The notes: a model not told the origin generated them from the letters alone. A DNA stretch of 64,000 bases from Rhodoplanes serenus (GCA_009720755.1 WNKV01000015.1:62001-126000); one strand, 5' to 3'; numbered from the stretch's first letter, positions 8,268 to 19,401 are shown. Translations and numbers: made by a program.

Positions 8268-8791
8268 TGACGGACGAGATAATGGCGGAACCACACCGCA
8301 TAGGCGTCTGGATGCGCGGCCTGGTCGGCGGCGAGGCGATCGAACGGCACCCAGGCGAACTCGCTCACCTCGTCGGGGGCCGGTGCGACCGGCCCGTCCC
8401 AGATGCCGCCGAAGACATGCACCAGCTCGTCCTCGATGAAGCCGTTCTCCAGCGTGGCGCGATAGTGCGTGGTGAACAGCGGCTGGAGCGGGCAGGTAAA
8501 GCCCATCTCCTCCGGCAGCCGCCGCTGGGCCGCCGCGAGCGTCGTCTCGCCCGGCCGCGGATGGCTGCAACAGGTGTTCGCCCACAGTCCGCCGGAGTGG
8601 TACTTGGCCGGGTTTCGCCGCTGCACCAGGATGTCGCCCTGGCGGTTGCGCACCAGCACCGAGATGGCGCGGTGCGGCAGGCCGCGGCGATGCACCTCGG
8701 TCTTGCCGGCGGTTCCGACCGGGCGGTCGTCGGCGTCGACCAGGATGATCTGCTCCTCGATCTCGCGCTCGGCGATCACGTCGGCCGGCAT
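8228..8791 (-). CDS. idi: Isopentenyl-diphosphate delta-isomerase, type I
   Basis: Idi interconverts isopentenyl and dimethylallyl diphosphate, supplying the starter unit for quinones, hopanoids and carotenoids. The 187-residue product has the Nudix-like fold of type I enzymes. It shows the catalytic-cysteine motif WANTCCSHPRPGE (Cys 74/75), the Nudix-like AQRRLPEEMGF, and ENGFIEDELVHVF with conserved acidic residues. Many non-phototrophic alphaproteobacteria lack this enzyme, whereas purple bacteria often have it, so it is a mild hint toward a phototroph. The gene overlaps the convergent permease gene at its 3' end. Confidence 0.95.
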   Translation of the reverse strand: MPADVIAEREIEEQIILVDADDRPVGTAGKTEVHRRGLPHRAISVLVRNRQGDILVQRRNPAKYHSGGLWANTCCSHPRPGETTLAAAQRRLPEEMGFTCPLQPLFTTHYRATLENGFIEDELVHVFGGIWDGPVAPAPDEVSEFAWVPFDRLAADQAAHPDAYAVWFRHYLVRHHDEIAAWLGRAV

Positions 8792-8935
8792 GATGCGGTC
8801 TCCGGCATGATATTGTCTTTCATTGCGGGGCGCCCGCGGCGGGGGCCGCGGTCCGGCGCCTCAGCGCGCGGCAGTATAGGCGACGCGCGGGAGGCGCAAC
8901 AACCGGGGCCTGCCGCTGCCGCCGTGGTCATGGAA

Positions 8936-8956
8936 ACGGCCGGCGGAGCCGGCCGT
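8936..8956 (-). terminator. Hairpin terminator after the addB-addA-trxA operon
   Basis: A 9-bp perfect stem (8936-8944 with 8948-8956) and a 3-nt GGA loop lie 47 bp beyond the trxA stop. On the minus strand it is followed by TTTCC, a short U-rich tail. Confidence 0.6.
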
Positions 8957-9003
8957 CGCTTCGCTCGATCCTGAGACGGACGTGAGCCTTGAAGGCCGCG
9001 CCG

Positions 9004-9324
9004 TCACACCGCGGCGGTGATCCACTGCTGGAGCTTCGCCTTGGGGGCGGCACCGACCTGGCGCGACGACAGCTCGCCGTTCTTGAACAGCATCAGGGTC
9101 GGAATCGACATGATGTTGTATTGCGCCGCGATCTTCGGGTTCTCGTCCACGTTGAGCTTGACGATCTTCACCTTGTCGCCCATCTGGCCGGCGATCTCCT
9201 CGAGAGCCGGCGCGATCATACGGCAGGGGCCGCACCACTCGGCCCAGAAGTCGACCACGACGGGCTTGTCCGACTTCAGCACCTCGGCCTCGAAGTCCTG
9301 ATCGGAAACCTTGGTCACGCCCAT
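9004..9324 (-). CDS. trxA: Thioredoxin
   Basis: A 106-residue canonical thioredoxin with the active site [13 protein letters not shown] (Cys 31 and Cys 34), the buried Asp in VVVDFW (residue 25) and the cis-Pro segment [10 protein letters not shown]. It is a general dithiol reductant, for example for ribonucleotide reductase and MsrA. The ATG at 9324 is preceded by GAGAGG. It lies 56 bp downstream of addA on the same strand; an addB-addA-trxA order is widespread in Hyphomicrobiales. Confidence 0.98.
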   Translation of the reverse strand: MGVTKVSDQDFEAEVLKSDKPVVVDFWAEWCGPCRMIAPALEEIAGQMGDKVKIVKLNVDENPKIAAQYNIMSIPTLMLFKNGELSSRQVGAAPKAKLQQWITAAV

Positions 9325-9380
9325 GCCATACCTCTCGTGTTGCGATCCGGGCTGGAACGTATGAATGCGGCCGGGATGCG

Positions 9381-12300
9381 TCAAGGCGCCGCCCCGCCGG
9401 GCGCGAGCCCGAGCGCCGCCAGCGCGGCGCTGCGGTCGCGCTCCGAAAGCTCCATCGGAACAGCGGTCTCGGTCCACACCAGCACGGTTCGCACCGGGCG
9501 GTCGGGCCACACCTGCGCCAGCACGGCGGCATAGAGGGCGAGCTGGGCCACATAGCCGGCCGGCGCCTCGGCGGCCCGGCGGGGCGGCGTCCGGTCGGTC
9601 TTGAAGTCGGCGATCAGCACCGCCTCGGGGGTCACCACCAGGCGATCGACCTGGCCCGAGACCGCGAACAGCGAGCCGTCGCGGCGGACGAGCCGGCCGA
9701 CGATGGGCACCTCGGCGCGGCTGTCCGGGCCGAACAGCAGGGCGAATCGCGGGTCGTCGACGATCGCCAGGGTCTCGGCGGCGAGGCGATCGCGGGCCGC
9801 GCCGTCGAGCGCGGGTGCGTTGCGGGCGAGCATCGCGGCGGCGGCCTCGGCGCGTCGCGCCGGCACCACGTCGGGCAGCGATTGCAGCAGGCGATGGACG
9901 AGCCGGCCGCGCGCCCGCCCGGCCGCGCGGGTGGCGGCATCGGCGCCGCCTCCGCCGCCGCGGTTGGCTGCTCGTGGGGAGGCCGCATGGGCGCGCGACG
10001 GCGACAGCGTCGCCATCGCGGCTTGGGCGGCCGGCGCGGTGCGCAGCCAAGCGGGCTCGGGCGGCTCCGGCGCGGACTGGGCGGGTGCCGCGACCGCCGG
10101 CGGGGCCTCGGTCGACGCCTTGCGGAACACCAGCACCGGCGCGTCGTGTCCCTCGACCTCGGTGGCGAGGATCTCGGGGCGGCCGCCCAGATGCGTCGTG
10201 ATCAGCTCGTGCCAGCAGCGGGCCGGCGGCTTCTGCTTGCCGGCGCAACCGCAGACGATCAGCCGGTGGGCGGCGCGCGTCATCGCGACGTAGAGCAACC
10301 GGCGATACTCGTCCTCGGCGTCGCGGGCGGCGGCGGCGCGGGCATCGGCGAGCGCCGGAGCGTCGCTGTCCTTGCGGCCGGCCCAGACGAGCGCCCCCGG
10401 CGTGCCGGGCGCCGCAGCCGGGTCGGGCGCCAGCGTCAGCAGGCGCGGTGGCCGCGGCCCGGCCGGCGGCTGGGTGGTGTCGGCCAGGAAGACGAGCGGC
10501 GCTTCGAGGCCCTTGGCGCCGTGCACGGTCATCACCCGCACCTCGTCACGGGTGATCTCCATGTCGCGCTTGATCTCGCTCTCGGCGGCCCGCAGCCACG
10601 CCACGAAGCCTTGCAGCGACGGCGTCTCGCGCCGCTCGAAATCGAGTGCCAGCGCCAGGAACTCGTCGAGCGCGTCGTTCGCCTCGCGGCCGAGTCGAGC
10701 GAGGATGCGGCGGCGGCCGCCCTCGGCGCCGAGCAGCCACGAGAAGAAGCCGAACGGCCCGTGCCGCCGCGCCGCCGCGGCGCAGCGGTCGAGCCGGGCG
10801 GCGGCCTCGGCGAACTCCGGCCGCGTCGTCGCGTGGCGCCGCAGCGCGCCCCACAGACTGCCGCGGCGGCCGTGCGCCAGCGCGAACAGGAGATCGTCGT
10901 CGAAGCCGAACAGCGGGCTCTTGAGCGCGATGGCGAGCGCGAGATCGTCGGCGTGCAGCAGCAGCGCGTCGGCGAGCGCCATGAGGTCGACGATGGCGAC
11001 GTGCTCGCCGAGCGCGAGGCGGTCGGCGCCGGCGACCGGCACCTTGGCCTCTTCCAGGGCGCGGATGATGGCGGTGAACATCGGGCCGCGCTGGCGCACC
11101 AGCACCAGCACGTCGCCCGCCGTCAGCGGCCGTGGCTCGGGGCCGGCGGGCTCGCCGCGGTCGATCATGTCGCGGATGGTGCGGGCGATGCGACGCGCCA
11201 GCCGCTCCCGCGGGCTGGTCTCGAGGGTGGCGTCGAACGGCGCCTCCCAGCCCTCCATCTCGCGGGTGGGCTCGGCCGGCATCAGCGGCCACAGCTCGAC
11301 GACACCGGGGGCCGCGTCCGGCAGCGGCTCGTGCGGCGGCACGCCGTCGGTGTCGGAGGTGACGCTGGCATACATCTCGCGGGCCGCGAACACCGCATCG
11401 ACGGCGCCGAGCACGCTGGCGCCGGAGCGGAACGAGAACTTGAACTCGCGCGCCCTGAAATCGAGGCCGCCGGTCCGGTGGGCGGCGGCGAAATGCTGCC
11501 GCATGCGGGCGAACTCGCGTGGCACGGCGCCCTGGAACGAGAAGATCGACTGCTTCTCGTCACCGACCGCGAAGATGCTGCGGCGTGTGGTGCGGGCGCC
11601 GGCCCCGGCCGTGAACTCGGCGACGAGGTGGCGGATGATCTCCCACTGCTTCGGGCTGGTGTCCTGCGCCTCGTCGACCAGGACATGGTCGATGGCGCGA
11701 TCGAGCTTGTAGTGCACCCAGCCGGGCGGCGTGCGGACGAGGAGATCGAGCGTCTTGTCGATCAGGTCGTCGTAGTCGAGCAGGCCGCGGCGGTTCTTCT
11801 CGGCTGTGGTGCGATCGATCACCGCGGTGGCGAGTGTCAGCAGGGCGGCGGTGCGATCCCGACAGGCGGCGGCGCAGCGCCGCTCCAGCAGGGCGACGAT
11901 GCGCTCGCGCTCACGGTCCAGCCGCTCGGCCAGCGCCGGATATGTCTTGGCGAGCGCCGCGGTGATCACGCTCTTGCGCGGCGCGCGGTCGCCGGTGAGG
12001 AACACGTCGAGATAGGACTCGACACGGTCGCGGCCGGTCGCCGCCGCGGCGGCGGAGAGCCGCGCGCATTGCTTCTGGTCGTTGGTCGAGCTGGCCCGGC
12101 ACAGTTCGGCGACGGCATCCCATTCGGACGGCGGGAACAGCGGACCTTCGACGATCGCCTTGTCGATGTCGGCGACGCTCTCGTCGGCGGCGACGCCGAG
12201 CGTGGCGGAGAGGCCGGCGATGGCGGCGTCGAGCCCGCCCGCGGCGGCGATCCACGCGGTGAGATCGTGGCGGCGGAACACCGTCTCGCGCACCAGGTCG

Positions 12301-12887
12301 CGCAAGGTCTGATCCGCCGCGGCGGCGAGCGCCGCCGTCAGGGCGCGGCCGAGCGGCCCGTCGGGCGCCGCCGTGGCGTCGAGCATCACGGCGAGCGTCG
12401 CGCGGTCGAGCAGCTCGTCGGTCGCCCGCTCGTCGAGCACGGCGAAGTGCGCCGGCACCGCCGCCTCGAACGGGAAGCGTTGCAGCAGGCGGGTGCAGAA
12501 GGCGTGGATGGTCTCGACCTTGAGGCCGCCCGGGGTGTCGAGCGCCGCCGCGAACAGCGTCCTCGCCTGCGCCCGGGTGGCGGCCGTGATGGTCGTGACG
12601 CCGAGCGCGCAGAGCTTCGCGTCCAGCGCCTCGTCGTCGAGCGCGATCCAGCCGGCGAGCTGGCCGAACACGCGGTCCGCCATGTTGGCGGCCGCCGCCT
12701 TGGTGAAGGTGATGCAGAGAATCTTCGCCGGGTCGACGCCAGCGAGCAGCAGCCGGATCACCCGCTGGGCCAGCACATGCGTCTTGCCGGAGCCGGCATT
12801 GGCCGACACGAAGGCCGAGACCGCCGGATCGGCGACCTCGGTCTGCACCGCCGTCACGGCGGCAGGAACGGTCTTCACACGACTCAT
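9381..12887 (-). CDS. addA: Double-strand break repair helicase-nuclease AddA
   Basis: AddA is the UvrD-like helicase and nuclease subunit of AddAB, which processes double-strand ends for RecA-dependent repair. The 1168-residue product shows Walker [15 protein letters not shown] (residues 30-43), the helicase motif [16 protein letters not shown], motif [17 protein letters not shown], motif VI-like [18 protein letters not shown], and near the C-terminus the RecB-type nuclease motif [12 protein letters not shown]. Length and order match alphaproteobacterial AddA. It is read after addB with a 39-nt gap. Confidence 0.97.
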   Translation of the reverse strand: MSRVKTVPAAVTAVQTEVADPAVSAFVSANAGSGKTHVLAQRVIRLLLAGVDPAKILCITFTKAAAANMADRVFGQLAGWIALDDEALDAKLCALGVTTITAATRAQARTLFAAALDTPGGLKVETIHAFCTRLLQRFPFEAAVPAHFAVLDERATDELLDRATLAVMLDATAAPDGPLGRALTAALAAAADQTLRDLVRETVFRRHDLTAWIAAAGGLDAAIAGLSATLGVAADESVADIDKAIVEGPLFPPSEWDAVAELCRASSTNDQKQCARLSAAAAATGRDRVESYLDVFLTGDRAPRKSVITAALAKTYPALAERLDRERERIVALLERRCAAACRDRTAALLTLATAVIDRTTAEKNRRGLLDYDDLIDKTLDLLVRTPPGWVHYKLDRAIDHVLVDEAQDTSPKQWEIIRHLVAEFTAGAGARTTRRSIFAVGDEKQSIFSFQGAVPREFARMRQHFAAAHRTGGLDFRAREFKFSFRSGASVLGAVDAVFAAREMYASVTSDTDGVPPHEPLPDAAPGVVELWPLMPAEPTREMEGWEAPFDATLETSPRERLARRIARTIRDMIDRGEPAGPEPRPLTAGDVLVLVRQRGPMFTAIIRALEEAKVPVAGADRLALGEHVAIVDLMALADALLLHADDLALAIALKSPLFGFDDDLLFALAHGRRGSLWGALRRHATTRPEFAEAAARLDRCAAAARRHGPFGFFSWLLGAEGGRRRILARLGREANDALDEFLALALDFERRETPSLQGFVAWLRAAESEIKRDMEITRDEVRVMTVHGAKGLEAPLVFLADTTQPPAGPRPPRLLTLAPDPAAAPGTPGALVWAGRKDSDAPALADARAAAARDAEDEYRRLLYVAMTRAAHRLIVCGCAGKQKPPARCWHELITTHLGGRPEILATEVEGHDAPVLVFRKASTEAPPAVAAPAQSAPEPPEPAWLRTAPAAQAAMATLSPSRAHAASPRAANRGGGGGADAATRAAGRARGRLVHRLLQSLPDVVPARRAEAAAAMLARNAPALDGAARDRLAAETLAIVDDPRFALLFGPDSRAEVPIVGRLVRRDGSLFAVSGQVDRLVVTPEAVLIADFKTDRTPPRRAAEAPAGYVAQLALYAAVLAQVWPDRPVRTVLVWTETAVPMELSERDRSAALAALGLAPGGAAP

Positions 12888-12926
12888 CGGCGCGTCACCG
12901 TGCGGGCCTGGAAGCAGGCGCGGTCG

Positions 12927-15900
12927 TCATTCCCCGTCTCCCTCGCCGGCTGACCATTCCTTGACGCGGGCGAGATCGTCGTAGGTGCCGTAGCGGGCCT
13001 TCCACATCGACAGCACCAGCGAGCGGTACGGCATGGTCTCGTCGTCGAAGGCGTGCACCAGCGTGGTCAGCTTGGCGAATGCCCGGTCGGCGGCGGCGTC
13101 CGCCGTCTCGGTCTTGAAGTCGATGGGGCAGACCTCGCCGGCCGGCTCGCCGCCGGACAGCCGCACATGGGTCAGCTCGGCGAGCGACAGCCCGCCCGGC
13201 ACGCCTGCCGCCACGAAGCCGCCCCGGCGCAGCATGGCGGCCTCCAGTGTGAGCTGCGGGGCGAGACCGAGCCGCACCTGCTTGTCGGACGGCGGCTGCC
13301 CGGTCTTGAAGTCGAGCAGCGCGACGCGGCCGTCGGCCAGGCGCTCGACGCGGTCGGCGCGCGCGGTGAGGCGGAAGTGGCGATCGCCGTCGAGCGGGAT
13401 GTCGATCTCGCCGCCGATCTCGGGATGGAGCGCCACGAGGCCGGCGCGGCGCTCGCGCTCGAAGCCGACGAACCAGCGGGCGATCGCCACGAAGCGCGGC
13501 CACCAGAAGGCGCGCGCCTCCGGGGTGTCGTCGAGCGCCGCGAAGGCTTCGCGCCCGCAGGCGAGCAGCGCGGCGAGCGGATCGTCCGGCAGCCCCTCCG
13601 CGTGGGCGGTCGCGAACGCCGCGATGGCGCCGTGAATGGCGGTGCCGCGGTCCTTGACGCCGGGCGGCAGGTCAACCGGATCGAGCGGGGCGAGCCGCAG
13701 GATATGCTTGGCATAGATGGTGTAGGGATCGCGCAGCCAGTGCTCGATCTCGGTCACCGAGAGGCGCAGCGGGCGGGCGTCGCGCGGCGGCTTCGGCTCC
13801 GGGCGGGGGACGCGGCGCGGCGGCCCCTCCGGCCGGTCGAGGCGGCGGGCGAGCGCCAGCCACGTCGCGCCGCGCGCGACCGCTTCGCCCCAGCCCGGGC
13901 CGGCGACGGCGGCAAGCCGCTGGAGGAAGCGCGACGGGCCGGCCGGCGCGCCGCCGAGCTTGGCGGGGCGGGTCAGCACCACCTCGGGGGCACTGCCGGC
14001 GAGCTGGGCGAAATCGTGTGCCGAGAGGCCGATGCGACGCTCCGGCAGGTCGAGCCCCAGCGTGTGCCGCATGCCGCGGCTCAGCCATGGGTCGGAGGTC
14101 GGGGCCGGCGGCCACACCCCCTCGGCGAGGCCGCCGAGCACCAGGCGATCCACCGTGACGAGCCGCGCCTCCAACAGCCCGAGGATCTGGAGGCGGCTGT
14201 CGCCGGCCGTCGGGGCCGGCCGCACGACGCGGTCGGCGAGAATGGTGCTGAACAGCTCGGCATAGTCGTCCGCCGCGACCGGCACGGCTTCGGCGGCGTC
14301 CTCCTCGGCGAGGCTTTCGAACACGTCGGCGAGCGCGGTGCCGTCGGCCTCCTCGAAGGCGGTCACGAGACCGTCGGCCTCGGCTGCGAGCGCCGCGACG
14401 ACGTCGCGATGCGCCGCCGCGAGCGTTCGCAGCGACACCGGCCGGCGGCCGGCGGCGAGCGTTTCGAGCGGTGCCAGCGCGGCGGCGAGGCGCTCGACCA
14501 GTGCGGCGGCGTCCGCCACCGCGTCGGCCGGCAGGGCGGCGCGCGGGTCGGCCCGGTGCAGCGGCGACGGCTCGCCGGCCCGCAGGGCGGCGAGCGCCTT
14601 GCCGATCGAGGCGACCGCGCGGGCGAGGCCGGCGGCGCCGGGTCGCGGTCGCGGCCCGCGCAGCACGGCACGCTCCAGTGCCGCGACGGCGCGGGCATGC
14701 TCCGCCTCGCCGCGGCCGAGCCGCGCCAGCGGATGCTTGAGCAGCGCCAGCAGCGGCACCGGGGCGACGCCGCCCAGCGCCGTCTCGGCGGCGAGGCGGG
14801 CGAACACGCCGGCCGGCGCCTCGGCGAGCGGCACGCCGCCGCTGTCGGCCGCGGCGACGCCCCAGCGGGCGAGGGCGGCCGCCACCCGGCGGGCCAGCGC
14901 CCGGTCGGGCGTCGCCAGCGCGGCGGTGCGGCCGGGGATCTCCAGCGCCTCGCGCAGCACCACGGCGATCGCCAGCGCCTCCTCCTCGGCGGTCGCCGCC
15001 TCGATCACCGACAGGCCGGCGAGCGCGGAGCCGATCACCGCCGCGACGGCGGGGTCGGTCAGCCGGGCGCGCCAGCGGTCGGTGGTGGCGGCGGGGCGCA
15101 GCGCCTCGGAGAGCAGCACGGCGCGGTCGTGCGCGGGGGGCGCGCCGAGCCGCACCACGTCGCCGCGATCGAGCCCCATCAGCGCGAGCAGCCCGTGCAG
15201 GGCGAACTGCGGGTGGCCGCATTCGGGCTCCGGCGGAGCACCGGCGGGCACGGCGCCGGCCACCTTCGTCGGTGCGGCAGGCGCGATGGCGTCCCACGAC
15301 GTCGCGTCCAGCGCGGTGTCGAGGCCGGGCAGCACCACGGCGCCGTGCGGCAGCCGGGCCACCGTGGCGATGAAGCGGGCGGTCGCCGGCATCGAGCCGG
15401 TGGAGCCGGCGACGATCACCGGCCCGTCCGCGATGGCGGCGACCCGGGCGGCCTCGGCGGCGATCAGCAGGTCGCGCCGCGCCGACGGCTCGATGGTGCC
15501 GCGCGCCGTCAGGATCTCCGGCCAGGCCTCGCGAGCGACCGCCAGGAACCGCAGGGTCAGGCCCCAATAGGCGTCGTGCTCCGCCGGCACCAGCCCGTCG
15601 AGGGCCGACCACGGCACGCCCCGGGTGGTCATGTCGTCGATCAGGCGGGCGAGCTGGTCTGCCATGGCGAGTGCCGCCGCCGGGGTGTCGACCACCATCG
15701 GCGGGTCGCCGGGCCGCGCCGGCCGCAGATCGGGGGAGCGCGCCCAAGCGAGCACCAGCCGGGCGAGGAGAAGCCGCCGCGACAGCGCCGGCAGCGGCGG
15801 CGGCAGGTCGACCGCCTCGGCGATCCGCCCCGCGCCCGGGTCGTCGAGGGCATCGGCGGGCTCGCCGGCCGTAACCGAGAAGGCGATCTCGTCCTCGTCG

Positions 15901-16142
15901 ATGTCGCCGAGGGCGACGATGCGGGGCAGCACCGCGGCGCGGCCGCCGAGAGCGTCGAACAGCGCGTCGCGGGCGATCCGGCAGGCCCGGCGGGTCGGCA
16001 GGTAGAGGGTGGCGGCGGCGAGCGCCATGGGATCGCGGGCGCCGGCGAAGCCGGGCACCAGCCGGCCGTCCAGCAGCGCCGCCGCGAGCGTCGGCAGGAA
16101 CGGCACGGCGGCCGGAATGGTGAAGACGCGGGGCGACGGCAT
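12927..16142 (-). CDS. addB: Double-strand break repair nuclease subunit AddB
   Basis: AddB is the partner of AddA; in Bacillus-type enzymes it contributes the second nuclease and Chi recognition. The 1071-residue product begins MPSPRVFTIPAAVPFLPTLA, typical of the alphaproteobacterial type. It has LYLPTRRACR in place of a classical Walker A. The C-terminal third holds the nuclease domain (LRLSVTEIEHWLRDPYTIYA and the active-site motif VALLDFKTGQPPS). It starts the addB-addA-trxA unit and is divergent from thrC. Confidence 0.96.
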   Translation of the reverse strand: MPSPRVFTIPAAVPFLPTLAAALLDGRLVPGFAGARDPMALAAATLYLPTRRACRIARDALFDALGGRAAVLPRIVALGDIDEDEIAFSVTAGEPADALDDPGAGRIAEAVDLPPPLPALSRRLLLARLVLAWARSPDLRPARPGDPPMVVDTPAAALAMADQLARLIDDMTTRGVPWSALDGLVPAEHDAYWGLTLRFLAVAREAWPEILTARGTIEPSARRDLLIAAEAARVAAIADGPVIVAGSTGSMPATARFIATVARLPHGAVVLPGLDTALDATSWDAIAPAAPTKVAGAVPAGAPPEPECGHPQFALHGLLALMGLDRGDVVRLGAPPAHDRAVLLSEALRPAATTDRWRARLTDPAVAAVIGSALAGLSVIEAATAEEEALAIAVVLREALEIPGRTAALATPDRALARRVAAALARWGVAAADSGGVPLAEAPAGVFARLAAETALGGVAPVPLLALLKHPLARLGRGEAEHARAVAALERAVLRGPRPRPGAAGLARAVASIGKALAALRAGEPSPLHRADPRAALPADAVADAAALVERLAAALAPLETLAAGRRPVSLRTLAAAHRDVVAALAAEADGLVTAFEEADGTALADVFESLAEEDAAEAVPVAADDYAELFSTILADRVVRPAPTAGDSRLQILGLLEARLVTVDRLVLGGLAEGVWPPAPTSDPWLSRGMRHTLGLDLPERRIGLSAHDFAQLAGSAPEVVLTRPAKLGGAPAGPSRFLQRLAAVAGPGWGEAVARGATWLALARRLDRPEGPPRRVPRPEPKPPRDARPLRLSVTEIEHWLRDPYTIYAKHILRLAPLDPVDLPPGVKDRGTAIHGAIAAFATAHAEGLPDDPLAALLACGREAFAALDDTPEARAFWWPRFVAIARWFVGFERERRAGLVALHPEIGGEIDIPLDGDRHFRLTARADRVERLADGRVALLDFKTGQPPSDKQVRLGLAPQLTLEAAMLRRGGFVAAGVPGGLSLAELTHVRLSGGEPAGEVCPIDFKTETADAAADRAFAKLTTLVHAFDDETMPYRSLVLSMWKARYGTYDDLARVKEWSAGEGDGE

Positions 16143-16386
16143 GCCCCATCATAACGGATTCGCTCCGGGGCCTGGCGGGAAGCCTGCATCGCGGCGCCGC
16201 CCGGCGGCTCTCCTTGTGCCTGCGCCGGCTTGCGACTAGTGTGCCCGTGGTCCCGGGCCTTCGGCCCGGCCCCGTCCCGGAACGGTAGATTTTCCAGAGC
16301 TTTGCTCGACCGGCCGGCGGCTCGGCCGACGCCCGCGGGGCGGTCGGCGCGGGCCGTCACCCGATCGGCGAGGCAGCGAGAGGACC

Positions 16387-17808
16387 GTGCAGTACATCTC
16401 CACCCGCGGCGAGGCGCCGCCCCTCGGCTTCATGGACGTCACCCTCGCCGGCCTCGCCCGCGACGGCGGCCTGTACGTTCCCGAGACCTGGCCCCGGCTC
16501 GACGACGCCGCCATCGCGGGCTTCGCCGGACGCCCTTATGCGGAGGTCGCCGCCGAGGTGATCCAGGCGTTCACCGGCGACACGCTCGGCACCGCCGATC
16601 TCGCCCGCATGGTGCGCGAAGCCTACGGCACCTTCCGCCACCCGGCCGTGGCGCCGCTCGTCCAGCTCGCGCCCGGCACCTTCGTGCTGGAGCTGTTCCA
16701 CGGGCCGACGCTGGCCTTCAAGGACCTCGCCATGCAGGTCCTCGCCCGGCTGATGGACCATGCGCTGGCGGCGCGCGGCGCCCGCTCCACCATCGTGGTG
16801 GCGACCTCGGGCGACACCGGCGGCGCCGCCGTCGAGGCGTTCCGCGGCTCCGCCCAGGCGGATCTCTTCGTGCTCTATCCACGGGGGCGCGTCTCCGACG
16901 TCCAGCGCCGGATGATGACCACGGTGGCGGCCGACAATGTCCATGCGCTGGCGATCGAGGGCACCTTCGACGACTGCCAGGCGATCGTGAAGGCGCTGTT
17001 CAACGATCACGCCTTCCGCGACGGCGTGCAGCTCTCCGGCGTCAACTCGATCAACTTCGCCCGCATCACCGCCCAGGTGGTGTACTACTTCGCGGCCGCC
17101 GCGGCGCTCGGGGCGCCGCACCGCAAGGTCGCCTTCGCGGTGCCGACCGGCAATTTCGGCGACGTCTTCGCCGGCTACGTGGCGGCCCGGATGGGCCTGC
17201 CGATCGATCGGTTGCTGGTCGCCACCAATGTCAACGACATCCTGGCCCGCACCCTCGCCACCGGGCTCTACCAGGTGCGCGACGTGGTGCCGACCACCTC
17301 GCCCTCGATGGACATCCAGGTGTCGTCGAACTTCGAGCGGCTGCTGTTCGAGGCGTGCGAGCGCGACCCCAAGCCGGTGCGCGCCGCCATGGCGGCGCTC
17401 GGCCGCAACGGCTCGTTCTCGGTGACGTCGCGGGCGCTCGGCGCCATGCGGGCGCAGTTCTCGGCCGATCGCGCCGGCGAGGAGGAGGTGGCCGCCACCA
17501 TCCGCACGGTGCGGCGCGAGGCCGGCTATCTGCTCGATCCGCACACCGCGGTCGCCATGGCGGTGGCCGAGAAGGAGCCGCGCGATCCCGCGGTCCCCAT
17601 GGTGGTGCTGTCCACCGCTCACCCGGCCAAGTTTCCGGACGCCGTCGCGGCCGCCTGCGGGGTCCGCCCGGCGCTGCCCGAGTGGCTCGCCGATCTCGAG
17701 TCCCGTCCCGAACGGGAGACCGCGCTGCCCGCCGACCAGGCCGCCGTCGCCCACTTCATCCGCACCCACAGCCGCGCCGCCGCCGGTGGCGCAGGAGCAG
17801 CCGCATGA
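16387..17808 (+). CDS. thrC: Threonine synthase
   Basis: ThrC converts O-phosphohomoserine to L-threonine with pyridoxal phosphate. The 473-residue product is a class II-type enzyme: the N-terminus is MQYISTRGEAPPLGF, and the PLP lysine lies in FHGPTLAFKDLA (Lys 112). The phosphate-binding segment is ATSGDTGGAAVEAFRG, and the Asn/Gly-rich loop is VPTGNFGDVFAGY. The start is GTG at 16387 (AGAGGACC just upstream). Its stop overlaps the start of the next gene by 4 nt (ATGA), so the two are translationally coupled. Confidence 0.96.
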   Translation: MQYISTRGEAPPLGFMDVTLAGLARDGGLYVPETWPRLDDAAIAGFAGRPYAEVAAEVIQAFTGDTLGTADLARMVREAYGTFRHPAVAPLVQLAPGTFVLELFHGPTLAFKDLAMQVLARLMDHALAARGARSTIVVATSGDTGGAAVEAFRGSAQADLFVLYPRGRVSDVQRRMMTTVAADNVHALAIEGTFDDCQAIVKALFNDHAFRDGVQLSGVNSINFARITAQVVYYFAAAAALGAPHRKVAFAVPTGNFGDVFAGYVAARMGLPIDRLLVATNVNDILARTLATGLYQVRDVVPTTSPSMDIQVSSNFERLLFEACERDPKPVRAAMAALGRNGSFSVTSRALGAMRAQFSADRAGEEEVAATIRTVRREAGYLLDPHTAVAMAVAEKEPRDPAVPMVVLSTAHPAKFPDAVAAACGVRPALPEWLADLESRPERETALPADQAAVAHFIRTHSRAAAGGAGAAA

Positions 17809-19073
17809 CGGTCCAGGTGTCGCGTCTCCCGTCCGGACTGGTGGTCGTCACCGACGACATGCCGCATCTCGAGACTGCCTCGCTCGGCGTCTGGGTGAAC
17901 TGCGGGAGCCGGCACGAGCGGCCCAACGAGCACGGCATCTCCCACTTCCTGGAGCACATGGCGTTCAAGGGCACCGAGACGCGCTCGGCGCGCCGGATCG
18001 CCGAGGAGATCGAGGCGGTCGGCGGTGATCTCAACGCCGCCACCGGCGTCGAGGTGACCGCCTACTACGCCCGCATGCTGCGCCGCGACGTGCCACTGGC
18101 GCTCGAGGTGCTGGCCGACATCCTCTCGCACCCCAAGTTCGACGTCGACGAGATCGCCCGCGAGTGCAACGTCATCATCCAGGAGATCGGCGCCCTGGAG
18201 GATACCCCCGACGATCTGGTGTTCGACTTCCTCCAGGCGACCGCCTATGCGGACCAGCCGGTCGGCCGCTCGATCCTCGGCACCCCGGACACCGTGCGGT
18301 CGCTCGACGGGGCGATGCTGCGCGACTACCTGGCCCGCAACTACCGCGCGCCCGGCACCGTGGTGGCGGCCGCCGGCGCGGTCGATCACGACGCCCTGGT
18401 GGACGACGTCGCGCGCCTGTTCGCGGGCTTCTCGGGGCCGGCGTCCGGCTCGCCCGAGCCGGCCCGCTTCCGCGGCGGCGTCCATGTCGAGGGGCGCGAC
18501 CTGGAGCAGGCGCACCTCGCCGTCGCCCTCGAAGGCGTGCCGCAGCGCGACCCCAGCCTCTACAGCCTCCAGGTTTTCACCAACGTGCTCGGCGGCGGAA
18601 TGTCGTCCCGCCTGTTCCAGGAGGTCCGCGAGACGCGCGGCCTCTGCTACTCGATCTACTGCTTCCACTCGCCCTATGCGGACACGGGGCTCTTCGGCCT
18701 CTATGCCGGGACCGACGCGGCCGACGCCCAGGAGCTGATGCGGGTGGTGGTCGACGAGATGGAGGGGGCGGCCGAGACCCTCACCGAGGCGGAGGTGGCC
18801 CGCGCCAAGGCGCAGATGAAGACCGGGCTTCTGATGGCGCTGGAGAGCTCCGGCGCGCGGGCCGAGCAGCTCGCCCGCCAGATCATCATTCACGACCGGG
18901 TGATGCCGATCGACGAGATCGTCGCCCGCGTCGACGCCGTGACGGTGGAAAGCGCCCGCGCCGCCGGTCGTGCCCTGCTGGCGCGCTCGCGGCCCGCGGT
19001 GGCGGCGCTCGGACCCGGCGGACTTGAATCGGCGGCGGCAATCGCCGAAAGTCTGGCCCTGAAGGTGGCGTGA
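17805..19073 (+). CDS. M16-family zinc peptidase (PqqL/MPP-like processing protease)
   Basis: A 422-residue single-unit M16 peptidase. The inverted zinc motif HxxEH is present as HFLEH (His 47, Glu 50, His 51), and the third ligand Glu 127 stands 76 residues after His 51, as in the family. The C-terminal half has the R/Y pair region typical of these proteins (VLGGGMSSRLFQEVRETRGL). Bacterial members resemble the beta subunit of the mitochondrial processing peptidase, and thrC-M16 pairing is common in alphaproteobacteria. The ATG overlaps the thrC stop. The physiological substrate is unknown. Confidence 0.93.
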   Translation: MTVQVSRLPSGLVVVTDDMPHLETASLGVWVNCGSRHERPNEHGISHFLEHMAFKGTETRSARRIAEEIEAVGGDLNAATGVEVTAYYARMLRRDVPLALEVLADILSHPKFDVDEIARECNVIIQEIGALEDTPDDLVFDFLQATAYADQPVGRSILGTPDTVRSLDGAMLRDYLARNYRAPGTVVAAAGAVDHDALVDDVARLFAGFSGPASGSPEPARFRGGVHVEGRDLEQAHLAVALEGVPQRDPSLYSLQVFTNVLGGGMSSRLFQEVRETRGLCYSIYCFHSPYADTGLFGLYAGTDAADAQELMRVVVDEMEGAAETLTEAEVARAKAQMKTGLLMALESSGARAEQLARQIIIHDRVMPIDEIVARVDAVTVESARAAGRALLARSRPAVAALGPGGLESAAAIAESLALKVA

Positions 19074-19401
19074 TCCGGCGCGCCGGCGCCTGCCGACGCG
19101 GACATGCCGCGCCGCGTTCTCCGCCCGGAGCCGCGGCAGTGCGACTCGTCCGACCAACGCCGTCGCGCCGCCCGCCGGTCCGGCCGGGCGAGCGTCGCGC
19201 GGGCGGGACGGACGTCGTCGACTTGGAACTGGCGAGTTGGAAGCGGCCGTGGCCGGCACTGGCGCAGGCCGTCGCCGACATCGAAACGCCATTGCGCCGC
19301 CCGACACAGGCTCGCCCCCCAGGTTCGAGCCGAGACGATTCGAACGATCCGACGCCCTCGACGCGGACCGACACGACCCGGACACGGAGACGAGTTGGAC
19401 C
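19074..19401. other. Intergenic stretch, no recognised feature
   Basis: 328 bp between the M16 peptidase and the acetyltransferase. An in-frame upward extension of the acetyltransferase to 19237 exists, but it reads as Arg/Pro-rich random sequence. I see no promoter motif, repeat or RNA that I can support. Confidence 0.5.

Noticed and set aside
9882-16154. Two open frames of over 1000 residues on the plus strand across addA and addB
   Set aside because: Mirror frames of addA and addB in GC-rich DNA; the real genes show helicase and nuclease motifs in the right order.
19237-19401. N-terminal extension of the acetyltransferase
   Set aside because: Arg/Pro-rich sequence without conservation features; the GNAT fold starts just after the ATG at 19402.
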